Below are positions 13,181-26,191 of a stretch of 64,000 bases of DNA, in pieces. A model generated the notes under the pieces. The model did no database searches. It was not told the DNA's origin and was given only the letters and a program-made list of their open reading frames with translations. Every line of letters begins with the position of its first letter. Position 1 is the first letter of the stretch. Source of the stretch: Phocoena phocoena (taxonomy: Eukaryota; Chordata; Mammalia; Artiodactyla; Phocoenidae). Position numbers and translations under genes: made by a program. The stretch covers positions 1,102,501 through 1,166,500 of the forward strand of contig NW_027077440.1 in NCBI RefSeq assembly GCF_963924675.1. The letters run 5' to 3'.

Positions 13181-13965
13181 AGTGAAATAGAGAGCAATTC
13201 TTAAATAATTCACTCAGGGCATGTGATGAACCCGGGATTGACCACATCTACACCCAGAGCTGGTTGAGCCATAAGGCTGGACACTTCAGGCTGATAGCAT
13301 TGGTGAGTTTCGGTGAGCAAATGCAGACCTTTTGAAGTCATACTACATGGTACCCATTCCACGGGTCCCTACTCTCCAGATTCAAGGGATTCTTCATCCA
13401 GCTAAAACATGCATGGGAAACCCAGAGTATCGTCCACCGTGTGATTGGGAAACGATTTAAAATGCATCTCAGTTTTCGTATCCTGGTCCTCAGGTTCAGC
13501 ATTCCAGATGCTTTACTAACATTCTCCCCGCTTTGAGAGTCAGTGCCTTTAACCTGCTGTTTGGCACAGCTTGCAATTTCTGTGCAAGATGAACAGGAAT
13601 AGGGAGAACCAATGAGAGACTAGCTCTAGGGGTCTGCACGGGCAAATGTAACGCTCATCGCCGAACAGGAAGAGGAATTAAACAAAGGCACAGCGTGCCC
13701 TGCTGAAAACAGATTAGGGCCTGAAGCAATCCTGCGGTTTTGTTCCCAGCTCACAAGAAAGCGAGTTGAAGAAAGGAGCTCAGGGGCACTGTAATTCACA
13801 AACCTGCAGAGTTATAAATGACAGCTATCCTCCAAAAATATATTGAAGTAAGCCTGCGAAGGGGACTTGAAAGCGGGGCAGAATTTCAGGAAAACGATTG
13901 CAGGGGGTAGACTGGAATTGCCCTGAAAGCATAGGAAAAGAGGCACAATGTCGACAATGATGCAC
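12219..13965. repeat. Satellite unit 8
   Basis: Length 1747 bp. Perfect palindrome. Class A, with GTCGAAACGCATCAG near 13110. Private changes include CTTAAGGGAAAAGG near 12888 and TTTGAGAGTC near 13532. I use it as the reference unit for describing L1 similarity. Confidence 0.92.
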
Positions 13966-15712
13966 TTGGCCAAAAAGGGCGTATGCGTTTTTTCCTGAAT
14001 ATATTCAGGAAAAAAAGCATACGCCCTTTTTGGCCAACCAAGCAGGCCTGAAAAGGAAATCTGCACTACAATGAAGTCTCACTGCCCCTCGGGCAAGAGG
14101 GCCATCCGAAAAAATTGTAAAATCCATAAAGGTGGGACAGGATATGGAAAACAGAGAGCCTTGTTATGCTGATTGGCAGGATGTAAATTGCCAACAGCCA
14201 TCCTAGAGAAGTGTATGGTGTTTCCTGAAACACGTAAGAAATAAAGCAAAACAGCCTATGGCAATTGCACTTATGGACCTATTCCTTAGGGAAATTACAA
14301 TCAAAAACAGAGAGCCACCCCAAAGTTTGGGACGGCTGTGTTCCCAAGAAGCTCGTCTACAGTACCAGGTTAATATCCCAGAAAGCAAAAAATGCATAAA
14401 GAAGTTGTAGCACGTAAGTGCAATGCAATATCACTCAGCAATGAAATCTGTGTCATCAGGCCCGTAGCGGCCTAGTGAGTGGATGCAGGTACGGTGATTC
14501 TACGTGAACTACGTCACACAGAAAAAGAAACATCATAAGATATCACTAATACACGGAATGTAAACTTGACTACACATGAACTGAATTACAAAACAGAACA
14601 GGGTCTCAAATTTAGAAAACCAACTAGTGCTTGCATATGGGGAAAGGTGCCTTGGGGTGCTGCATAAAACCAGAGACTGAAATTAGCACAGATAACATTC
14701 CATAAGCCAAATATGTAATAGACAAGACCTACTCCTTTCTCAACGAAATGGACTCAACACCACATATTCAACGCCTAGGAATATACCTGAATAGGAAGAA
14801 TCTTAAAACCCATGGATATATATGTCTCCGTAAGAGAATAAAGCGTGTGTACAGCGGCCGAAATGCAGCAGTGAAAATCCGATAAATCCCATTATCAAAA
14901 TAAATTTCGAAAACAAAACACAAAGACAGTGAAATAGAGAGCAATTCTTAAATAATTCACTCAGGGCATGTGATGCAACCGGGATTGACCACATCTACAC
15001 CCAGAGCTGGTTGAGACATAAGGCTGGAGACTTCAGGCTGATAGCATTGGTGAGTTTCGGTGAGCAAATGCAGACCCTTTGAAGTCATACTGCATGGTAC
15101 CTATTCCATGGTTCCCAACTCTTCAGGTTCAAGGGATTCTTCCTCCAGCTAAAACATGCATGGGAAACCTACAGTATGGTCCACCGTGTGATTGGGAAAC
15201 GATTTAAAATGCATCTCAGTTTTCGTATCCTGGTCCTCGGGTTCACCATTCCAGATGCTTTACTAACACTCTCCCTGCTTGGAGAGTCAGTACCTTTAAA
15301 CCCCTGTTTGGCACAGCTTGCAATTTCTGTGCAAGATGAACAGGAATAGGGAGAACCAATGAGAGACTAGCTGTAGGTGTCTGCACGGGCAAATGTAACG
15401 CTCATTGCCCACCAGGAAGAGGAATTAAACAAAGGCTCAGTGTGCCCTGCTGGAAACAGATTAGGGCCTGAAGCAATCCTGCGGTTTTGTGCCCAGCTCA
15501 CAAGAAAGCGAGTTGAAGAAAGGAGCTCAGGGGCACTGTAATTCACAAACCTGCAGAGTTATAAATGACAGCTATCCTCCAAAAATATATTGAAGTTAGC
15601 CAGCGAATGGGGCTTGAAAGCGGGGCAGAATTTCAGGAAAACGATTGCAGGGGGTACACTGGAATTGCCCTGAAAGCATAGGAAAAGAGGCAGAACGTCG
15701 ACAATGATGCAC
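13966..15712. repeat. Satellite unit 9 (class B)
   Basis: Length 1747 bp. The palindrome has one right-arm mismatch (AAAAAAGCATACG). First class B unit in the window: GCAATTGCACTT, CCTTAGGG, CAGAGAGCC, CAAAGTTTGG and GTTCCCAAG at 14262-14350. The later half matches class A units, so the class label applies to a block and not to a whole unit. Confidence 0.92.
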
Positions 15713-17458
15713 TTGGCCAAAAAGGGCGTATGCATTTTTTCCTGAATATATTCAGGAAAAAACGCATACGCCCTTTTTGGCCAACCAAGTAAGCCTGTAA
15801 AGGAAATCTGCACTACAATGAAGTCTCACTGCCCCCCGGGCAAAAGGGCCATCTGAAAAAAGTGTAAAATCCAGAAAGGTAGGACAGGATATGGAGAACA
15901 CGGAGACTTGTTATGCTGATTGGGAGGATGTAAATTGCCAACAGCCACCCTGGAGAAGTGTATGGTGTTTCCTGAAACATGTAAGAAACAAAGCCACACA
16001 GCCTATGGCACTTCCACTTATGGTCTTAGAGCTTACGGAAATTAAAATCAAAAACAGACAGCCACCCCAATATTTGGGACGGCTGTGTTCACAAGAAGCT
16101 CGTCTACAGTATCAGGTAAATATCCCAGAAAGCAAAAAATGGATAAAGAAGTTGTGGCACGTACGTACAATGCAATATCACTCAGCAATGAAGTCTGTGT
16201 CATCAGGCCCATAGCGGCATAGTGATTGGATGCAGGTACGGTGATTCTACGTGAACTACGTCACACAGAAAAAGAAACATCATAAGATATCACTAATACA
16301 CGGAATGTAAACTTGACTACACATGAACTGAATTACAAAACATAACAGTGTCTCAAATTTAGAAAACCAACTAGTGCTTGCTTATGGGGAAAGGCGCCTT
16401 GGGGTGCTGCATAAAACCAGAGACTGAAATTAGCACAGATAACTTTCCATAAGCCAAATATGTAATAGACAAGACCTACTCCTTGCTCAACGAAATGGAC
16501 CCAACACCACATATTCAACGCCTAGGAATATACCTGACTAGGAAGAATCTTAAAACCCATGGATATATATGTCTCCGTAAGAGAATCAAGCGTGTGTACA
16601 TTGGCCGAAACGCATCAGTGAAAATCCGATAAATCCCATTATCAAAATAAATTTCAAAAACAAAACACAAAGACAGTGAAATAGAGAGCAATTCTTAAAT
16701 AATACACTCAGGGCATGTGATGCAACCGGGATTGACCACATCTACACCCAGAGCTGGTTGAGACATAAGGCTGGACACGTCAGGCTGATAGCATTTGTGA
16801 GTTTCAGAGAGCAAATGCAAACCCTTTGAAGTCATACTGCATGGTACCCATTCCATGGGTCCCAACTCTCCAGGTTCATGGGATTCTTCCTTCAGCTAAA
16901 ACATGCATGGGAAACACAGAGTATGGTACACCGTGAGATTGGGAAACGATTTAAAATGGATGTCAGTTTTCGTATCCTTGTCCTCGGGTTCACCATTCCA
17001 GACGCCTTACTAAAACTCTCCCCGCTTGGAGAGTCAGTGCCTTTAACCTCCTCTTTGGCACAGTTTGCAATTTCTGTGCAAGATGAACAGGAATAGGCAG
17101 AACCAATGAGAGACTAGCTGTTGGTGTCTGCACTGGCAAATATAACACTCATTGCCCACCAGGAACAGGAATTAAACAAAGGCTCAGTGTGCCCTGCTGG
17201 AAACAGATTAGGGCCTGAAGCAATCCTGCGGTTTTTTGCCCAGCTCACAAGAAAGCGAGTTGAAGAAAGGAGCTCAGGGGCACTGTAATTCACAAACCTG
17301 CAGAGTTATAATTGACAGCTATACTCCAAAAATATATTGAAGTAAGCCTGAGAAGGGGACTTGAAAGCGGGGCAGAATTTCAGGAAAAGGATTGCAGGGC
17401 TAGACTGGAATTGCCCTGAAAGCATAGGAAAAGAGGCACAACGTCGACAATGATGCAC
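15713..17458. repeat. Satellite unit 10
   Basis: Length 1746 bp. One left-arm change (GTATGCATTTTTTCC). Class A with a private CTTAGAGCTTACGG. Its second half (about 16950-17400) carries a rare block (ATGGATGTCAG, CAGACGCCTTACTAAAAC, GGCACAGTTTGC, CTGCACTGGCAAATATAAC, TATAATTGACAG) that recurs two units later. Confidence 0.92.
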
Positions 17459-19205
17459 TTGGCCAAAAAGGGCGTATGCGTTTTTTCCTGAATATATTCA
17501 GGTAAAAACGCATACGCCCTTTTTGGCCAACCAAGCAAGCCTGTAAAGGAAATCTGCACTACAATGAAGTCTCACTGCCCCCCGGGCAAAAGGGCCATCT
17601 GAAAAAAATGTAAAATCCAGAAAGTTAGGACAGGATATGGAGAACAGGGAGCCTTGTTATGCTGATTGGCAGGATGTAAATTGCCAGCAGCCATCCTGGA
17701 GAAGTGTATGGTGTTTCCTGAAACACGTAAGAAACAAAGCAACACAGCCTATGGCACTTCCACTTATGGTCCTATAGCTTACGGAAATTAAAATCAAAAA
17801 CAGACAGCCACCCGAATATTTGGTACGGCTGTGTTCACAAGAAGCTCATCTACAGTATCAGGTAAATATCCCAGAAAGCAAAAAATGGATAAAGAAGTTG
17901 TGGCACGTACGTACAATGCAATATCACTCAGCAATGAAATCTGTGTCATCAGGCCCGTAGCGGCATAGTGAGTGGATGCAGGTACGGTGATTCTACGTGA
18001 ACTACGTCACACAGAAAAAGAAACATCATAAGATATCACTAATACACGGAATGTAAACTTGACTACACATGAACTGAATTACAAAACAGAACAGGGTCTC
18101 AAATTTAGAAAACCAACTAGTGCTTGCTTATGGGGAAAGGTGCGTTGGGGTGCTGCATAAAACCAGAGACTGAAATTAGCACAGATAACTTTCCATAAGC
18201 CAAATATGTAATAGACAAGACCTACTCCTTGCTCAACGAAATGGACCCAACCCCACATATTCAACGCCTAGGAATATACCTGACTAGGAAGAATCTTAAA
18301 ACCCATGGATATATATGTCTCCGTAAGAGAATCAAGCGTGTGTACAGCGGCCGAAACGCAGCAGTGAAAATCCGATAAATCCCATTATCAAAATAAATTT
18401 CGAAAACAAAACACAAAGACAGTGAAATAGAGAGTAATTCTTAAATAATTCACTCAGGGCATGTGATGCAACCGGGATTTAACACATCTACAACCAGAGC
18501 TGGTTGAGACATAAGGCTGGACACTTCAGGCTGATAGCATTGGTGAGTTTCGGTGAGCAAATGCAGACCCTTTGAAGTCATACTGCATGGTACCCATTCC
18601 ATGGGTCCCAACTCTCCAGGTTCAAGGGATTCTTCCTCCAGCTAAAACATGCATGGGAAACCCAGAGTATCGTCCACCGTGTGATTGGGAAACGATTTAA
18701 AATGCATCTCAGTTTTCGTATCCTGGTCCTCGGGTTCACCATTCCAGATGCTTTACTAACACTCTCCCCGCATTGAGAGTCAGTGCCTTTAACCTCCCGT
18801 TTGGCACAGCTTGCAATTTCTGTGCAAGATGAACAGGAATAGGGAGAACCAATGAGAGACTAGCTGTAGGTGTCTGCAAGGGCAAATGTAACGCTCATAG
18901 CCCACCAGGAAGAGGAATTAAACAAAGGCTCAGCATGCCCTGCTGGAAACAGATTACGGCCTGAAGCAATCCTGCGGTTTTGTGCCCAGCTCACAAGAAA
19001 GCGAGTTGAAGAAAGGAGCTCAGGGGCACTGTAATTCACAAACCTGCAGAGTTATAAATGACAGCTATCCTCCAAAAATATATTGAAGTAAGCCTGCGAA
19101 GGGGACTTGAAAGCGGGGCAGAATTTCAGGAAAACGATTGCAGGGGGTAGACTGGAATTGCCCTGAAAGCATAGGAAAAGAGGCAGAATGTCGACAATGA
19201 TGCAC
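17459..19205. repeat. Satellite unit 11
   Basis: Length 1747 bp. One right-arm mismatch (TCAGGTAAAAACG). Class A with CCGAAACG. It shows GGGATTTAAC near 18475, a variant otherwise seen mostly with the CATAAACG block, so the two blocks have recombined here. Confidence 0.92.
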
Positions 19206-20952
19206 TTGGCCAAAAAGGGCGTATGCGTTTTTTCCTGAATATATTCAGGAAAAAACGCATACGCCCTTTTTGGCCAACCAAGCAAGCCTGTAAAGGAAAT
19301 CTGCACTACAATGAAGTCTCACTGCCCCCTGGGCAAAAGGGCCATCTGAAAAAAGTGTAAAATCCAGAAAGGTAGGACAGGATATGGAAAACAGGGAGCC
19401 ATGTTATGCTGACAGGCAGGATGCAAATTGCCAGCAGCCACCCTGGAGAAGTGTATGGTGTTTCCTGAAACACGTAAGAAACAAAGCAACACAGCCTATG
19501 GCACTTCCACTTATGGTCCTATAGCTTATGGTAATTAAAATCAAAAACAGACAGCCATCCCAATATTTGGGACGGCTGTGTTCACAAGAAGCTCGTCTAC
19601 AGTATCAGGTAAATATCCCAGAAAGCAAAAAATGGATAAAGAAGTTTTGACACGTACGTACAATGCAATATCACTCAGCAATGAAATCTGTGTCATCAGG
19701 CCCGTAGCGGCATAGTGAGTAGATGCAGGTACGGTGATTCTACGTGAACTACGTCACACAGAAAAAGAAACATCATAAGATATCACTAATACACGGAATG
19801 TAAACTTGACTACACATGAACTGAATTACAAAACAGAACAGGGTCTCAAATTTAGAAAACCAACTAGTGCTTGCTTATGGGGAAAGGTGCCTTGGGGTGC
19901 TGCATAAAACCAGAGACTGAAATTAGCACAGATAACTTTCCATAAGCCAAATATGTAATAGACAAGACCTACTCCTTGCTCAACGAAATGGACCCAACAC
20001 CACATATTCAACGCCTAGGAATATACCTGACTAGGAAGAAATTTAAAACCCATGGATATATATGTCTCTGTAAGAGAATCAAGCGTGTTTACAGCGGCCG
20101 AAACGCAGCAGTGAAAATCCGATAAATTCCATTATCAAAATAAATTTCGAAAACAAAACACAAAGACAGTGAAATAGAGAGCAATTCTTAAATAATTCAC
20201 TCAGGGCATGTGATGCAACCGGGATTGACCACATCTACACCAAGAGCAGGTTGAGACATAAGGCTGGACACTTCAGGCGGATAGCATTGGTGAGGTTCGG
20301 TGAGTAAATGCATACCCTTTGAAGTCATACTGCTTGGTACCCATTCCATGGGTCCTAACACTCCAAGTGCAAGGGATTCTTCCTCCAGCTAAAACATGCA
20401 TGGGAAACCCTGGGTATCGTCCACCGTGTGATTGGGAAACGATTTAAAATGGATGTCAGTTTTCGTATCCTTGTCCTCGGGTTCACCATTCCAGACGCCT
20501 TACTAAAACTCTCCCCGCTTGGAGAGTCAGTGCCTTTAACCTCCTCTTTGGCACAGTTTGCAATTTCTGTGCAAGATGAACAGGAATAGGGAGAACCAAT
20601 TAGAGACTAGCTGTACGTGTCTGCACTGGCAAATATAACACTCATTGCCCACCAGGAAGAGGAATTAAACAAAGGCTCAGTGTGCCCTGCTGGAAACAGA
20701 TTAGGGCCTGAAGCAATCCTGCGGTTTTTTGCCCAGCTCACAAGAAAGCGAGTTGAAGAAAGGAGCTCAGGGGCACTGTAATTCACAAACCTGCAGAGTT
20801 ATAATTGACAGCCATACTCCAAAAATATATTGAAGTAAGCCTGAGAAGGGGACTTGAAAGCGGGGCAGAATTTCAGGAAAAGGATTGCAGGGGGTAGACT
20901 GGAATTGCCCTGAAAGCATAGGAAAAGAGGCACAACGTCGACAATAATGCAC
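19206..20952. repeat. Satellite unit 12
   Basis: Length 1747 bp. Perfect palindrome. Class A. The rare block of unit 10 recurs at about 20440-20900, almost exactly two unit lengths downstream (ATGGATGTCAG at about 16957 and 20450). Confidence 0.92.
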
Positions 20953-22699
20953 TTGGCCAAAAAGGGCGTATGCGTTTTTTCCTGAATATATTCAGGAAAA
21001 AACGCATACGCACTTTTTGGCCAACCAAGCAAGCCTGTAAAAGAAATCTGCACTACAATGAAGTCTCACTGCCCCCCGGGCAAAAGGGCCATCTGAAAAC
21101 AGTGTAAAATCCAGAAAGTTAGGACAGGATATGGAGAACAGGGAGCCTTGTTATGCTGACTGGCAGGATGTAAATTGCCAGCAGCCACCCTGGAGAAGTG
21201 TATGGTGTTTCCTGAAACACGTAAGAAACAAAGAAACACAGCCTATGGCACTTCCACTTATGGTCCTATAGCTTACGGAAATTAAAATAAAAAACAGACA
21301 GCCACCCCAATATTTGGGACGGCTGTGTTCCCAAGAAGCTCGTCTACAGTATCAGGTAAATATCCCAGAAAGCAAAAAATGGATAAAGAAGTTGTGGCAC
21401 GTACGTGCAATGCAATATCACTCAGCAATGAAATCTGTGTCATCAGGCCCATAGCGGCATAGTGAATGGATGCAGTTACGGTGATTCTACGTGAACTAGG
21501 TCACACAGAAAAAGAAACATCATAAGATATCACTAATACACGGAATGTAAACTTGACTACACATGAACTGAATTACAAAACAGAACAGGGTCTCAAATTT
21601 AGAAAACCAACTAGTGCTTGCTTATGGGGAAAGGTGCGTTGGGGTGCTGCATAAAACCAGAGACTGAAATTAGCACAGATAACTTTCCATAAGCCAAATA
21701 TGTAATAGACAAGGCCTACTCCTTGCTCAACGAAATGGACCCAACACCACATATTCAACGCCTAGGAATATACCTGACTAGGAAGAATCTTAAAACCCAT
21801 GGATATATATGTCTCCGTAAGAGAATCAAGCGTGTGTACAGCGGCCGAAATGCAGCAGTGAAAATCCGATAAATCCCATTATCATAATAAATTTCGAAAA
21901 CAAAACACAAAGACAGTGAAATAGAGAGCAATTCTTAAATAATTCACTCACGGTATGTGATGCAACTGGGATTGACCACATCTACAGCCAGAGCTGGTTG
22001 AGACATAAGGCTGGACACTTCAGATTGATAGCATTGGTGAGTTTCGGTGAGCAAATGCAGACCCTTTGAAGTCATACTGCATGGTACCCATTCCATGGGT
22101 CCCAACTCTCCAGGTTCAAGGGATTCTTCCTCCAGCTAAAACATGCATGGGAAACACAGAGTATCGTCCACCGTGTGATTGGGAAACGATTTAAAATGCA
22201 TCTCAGTTTTCGTATCCTGGTCCTCGGGTTCACCATTCCAGATGCTTTACTAACACTCTCCCTGCTTGGAGAGTCAGTGCCTTTAACCTCCTCTTTGGCA
22301 CATCTTGCAATTTCTGTGCAAGATGAACAGGAATAGGGAGAACCAATGAGAGACTAGCTGTAGGTGTCTGCACGGGCAAATGTAACGCTCATTTCCCACC
22401 AGGAAGAGGAATTAAACAAAGGCTCAGTGTGCCCTGCTGGAAACAGATTAGGGCCTGAAGCAATCCTGCGGTTTTGTGCCCAGCTCACAAGAAAGCGAGT
22501 TGAAGAAAGGAGCTCCGGGGCACTGTAATTCACAAAACTGCAGAGTTATAAATGACAGCTATCTTCCAAAAGTATATTGAAGTAAGCCTGCGAAGGGGAT
22601 TTGAAAGCGCGGCAGAATTTCAGGAAAACGATTGCAGGGGGTAGACTGGAATTGCCCTGAAAGCATAGGAAAAGAGGCAGAACGTCGACAATGATGCAC
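20953..22699. repeat. Satellite unit 13
   Basis: Length 1747 bp. The right arm reads CGCACTTTTT against a canonical left arm GGGCG, a one-arm variant. Class A, but with the class B reading GTTCCCAAG near 21328, so it is a mosaic. Confidence 0.92.
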
Positions 22700-24446
22700 T
22701 TGGCGAAAAAGTGCGTATGCGTTTTTTCCTGAATATATTCAGGAAAAAACGCATACGCCCTTTTTGGCCAACCAAGCAAGCCTGTAAAGGAAATCTGCAC
22801 TACAATGAAATCTCACAGCCCCCAGGGCAAAAGGCCCATCTGAAAAAAGTGTAAAATCCAGAAAGGTAGGACAGGATATGGAGAACAGGGAGCCTTGTTA
22901 TGCTGATTGGCAGGATGTAAATTGCCAACAGCCACCCTGGAGAAGTGTATGGTGATTCCTGAAACACGTAAGAAATAAAGCAACACAGCCTATGGCAATT
23001 GCACTTATGGTCCTATTCCTTAGGGAAATTAAAATCAAAAACAGAGAGCCACCCCAAAGTTTGGAACGGCTGTGTTCCCAAGAAGCTCGTCTACAGTACC
23101 AGGTAAATATCCCAGAAAGCAAAAAATGGATAAAGAAGTTGTGGCACATACGTGCAATGCAATATCACTCAGCAATGAAATCTGTGTCATCAGGCCCGTA
23201 GCGGCATAGTGAATGGATGAAGGTACGGTGATTCTACGTGAACTAGGTCACACAGAAAAAGAAACATCATATGATATCACTAATACACGGAATGTAAACT
23301 TGACTACACATGAACTGAATTACAAAACAGAACAGGGTCTCAAATTTAGAAAACCAACTAGTGCTGGCTTATGGGGAAAGGTGCCTTGGGGTGCTGCATA
23401 AAACCAGAGACTGAAATTAGCACAGATAACATTCCATAAGCCAAATATGTAATAGACAACACCTACTCCTTGCTCAACGAAATGGACCCAACACCACATA
23501 TTCAACGCCTAGGAATATACCTGACTAGGAAGCATCTTAAAACCCATGGATATATATGTCTCCGTAAGAGAATCAAGCATGTGTACAGCGGCCGAAACGC
23601 AGCAGTGAAAATCCGATAAATCCGATTATCAAAATAAATTTCGAAAACAAAACACAATGACAGTGAAATAGAGAGCAATTCTTAAATAATTCACTCAGGG
23701 CATGTGACGCAACCGGGATTGACCACATCAACACCCAGAGCTGGTTGAGACATAAGGCTGGACACTTCAGGCTGATAGCATTGGTGAGTTTCGGTGAGCA
23801 AATGCAGACCCTTTGAAGTCATACTGCATGGTACCCATTCCATGGGTCCCAAATCTCCAGGTTCAAGGGATTCTTCCTCCAGCTAAAACATGCATGGGAA
23901 ACACAGAGTATCGTCCACTGTGTGATTGGTAAACGATTTAAAATGCATCTCAGTTTTCGTATGCTGGTCCTCGGGTTCACCATTCCAGATGCTTTACTAA
24001 CACTCTCCCCGCTTGGAGAGTCAGTGCCTTTAACCTCCTGTTGGGCACAGCTTGCAATTTCTGTGCAAGATGAACAGGAATAGGGAGAACCAATGAGAGA
24101 GTAGCTGTAGATGTCTGCACGGGCAAATGTAACGCTCATTGCCCACCAGGAAGAGGAATTAAACAAAGGCTCAGTGTGCCCTGCTGGAAACAGATTGGGG
24201 CCTGAAGCAATCCTGCGGTTTTGTGCCCAGCTCACAAGAAAGCGAGTTGAAGAAAGTAGCTCAGGGGCACTGTAATTCACAAGCCTGCAGAGTTATAAAT
24301 GACAGCTATCCTCCAAAAATATATTGAAGTAAGCCTGCGAAGGGGACTTGAAAGCGGGGCAGAATTTCAGGAAAATGATTGCAGGGGGTAGACTGGAATT
24401 GCCCTGAAAGCATAGGAATAGAGGCACAACGTCGACAATGATGCAC
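22700..24446. repeat. Satellite unit 14 (class B)
   Basis: Length 1747 bp. The left arm has TTGGCGAAAAAGTGCG with a canonical right arm (two mismatches). Class B block at 22990-23090, five units after the class B block of unit 9. Confidence 0.92.
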
Positions 24447-26191
24447 TTGGCCAAAAACGGCGTATGCGTTTTTTCCTGAATATATTCAGGAAAAAACGCA
24501 TACGCCCTTTTTGACCAAACAAGCAAGCCTGTAATGGAAATCTGCACAAAAATGAAGTCTCACTGCCCCCCTGGCAAAAGGGCCATCTGAAAAAAGGGTA
24601 AAATCTAGAAAGGTAGGACAGGATATGGAGAAGAGGGAGCCTTGTTATGCTGATTGGCAGGATGTAAATTGCCAACAGCCACCCTGGAGAAGTGTATGGT
24701 GTTTCCTGAAACACATAAGGAACAAAGCAACACAGCCTATGGCACTTGCAGTTATTGTCCTATAGCTTAGGGAAATTAAAATCAAATACACACAGCCACA
24801 CCAATGTTTGGGACGGCTGTGTTCACAATAAGCTCGTCTACAGTACCAGGTAAATATCCCAGAAAGCAAAAAATGGATAAAGGAGTTGTGGCATGTACGT
24901 ACAAATGAATATCACTCAGCAATGAAATCTGTGTCATCAGGCCCGTAGCGGCATAGTGAGTGGATGCAGGTACGGTGATTCTACGTGAACTACGTCACAC
25001 AGAAATAGAAACATCATAAGGTATGACTAATACACGGAATGTAAACTTGACTACACATGAACTGAATTACAAAACAGAACAGGGTCTCAAATTTAGAAAA
25101 CCAACTAGTGCTTGCTTATGGGGTAAGGTGCGTTGGGGTGCTGCATAAAACCAGAGACTGAAATTAGCACAGATAACTTTCCATAAGCCAAATATGTAAT
25201 AGACAGGACCTACTCCTTGCTCAAAGAAATGGACCCAACACCATATATTCAACGCCTAGGAATATACCTGACTAGGAAGAATCTTAAAACCCATGGATAT
25301 ATATGTCTCCGTATGAGAATCAAGTGTGTGTACAGCGGCCGAAACGCAGAGTGAAAATCCGATAAATCCCATTATCAAAATAAATTTCGAAAACAAAACA
25401 CAAAGTCAGTGAAATAGAGAGCAATTCTTAAATAATTCACTCAGGGCATGTGATGCAACCGGGATTGACCACATCTACACCCAGAGCTGGTTGAGACATA
25501 AGGCTGGACACTTCAGGCTGATAGCATTGGTGAGTTTCGGTGAGCAAATGCAGACCCTTTGTAGTCATACTGCATGGTACCCATTCCATGGGTCCCAACT
25601 CTCCAGGTTCAAGGGATTCTTCCTCCTGCTAAAACATGCAAGGGAAACCCAGAGTATCGTCCACCGTGTGATTGGGAAACGATTTAAAATGCATCTCAGT
25701 TTTCATATCCTGGTCCTCGGGTTCACCATTCCAGATGCTTTACTAACACTCTCCCCGCTTGGAGAGTCAGTGCCTTTAACCTCCTCTTTGGCACAGCTTG
25801 CAATTTCTGTGCAAGATGAATAGGAATAGGGAGAACCAATGAGAGACTAGCTGTAGGTGTCTGCACGGGCAAATGTAATGCTCATTTCCCACCAGGAAGA
25901 GGAATTAACCAAAGGCTCAGCGTGCCCTGCTGGAAAGAGATTAGTGCCTGAAGCAATCCTGCTGTTTTGTGCCCAGCTCACAAGAAAGCGAGTTGAAGAA
26001 AGGAGCTCAGGGGCACTGTAATTCACAAACCTGCAGAGTTATAAATGACAGCTATCCTCCAAAAATATATTGAAGTAAGCCTGCAAAGGGGACTTGAAAG
26101 CGGGGCAGAAATTCAGGAAAACGATTGAAGGGTTAAACTGGAATTGCACTTAAAGAATAGGAAAAGAGGCAGAACGTCGATAATGATGCAC
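24447..26191. repeat. Satellite unit 15 (rare variant)
   Basis: Length 1745 bp. The palindrome has changes in both outer arms (AAAAACGGCG and TTGACCAAAC). It carries private variants (GGATAAAGGAGTTGTG, GTACAAATGAATATCAC, CAGAAATAGAAAC, CTTATGGGGTAAGG, CTCAAAGAAATGG, GTATGAGAATCAAGTG) found again in the unit beginning at 46152. Confidence 0.92.

Noticed and set aside
23819..24280. 153-codon minus-strand frame
   Set aside because: It is a longer version of a frame broken by stops in neighbouring units at the same phase, created by chance substitutions.
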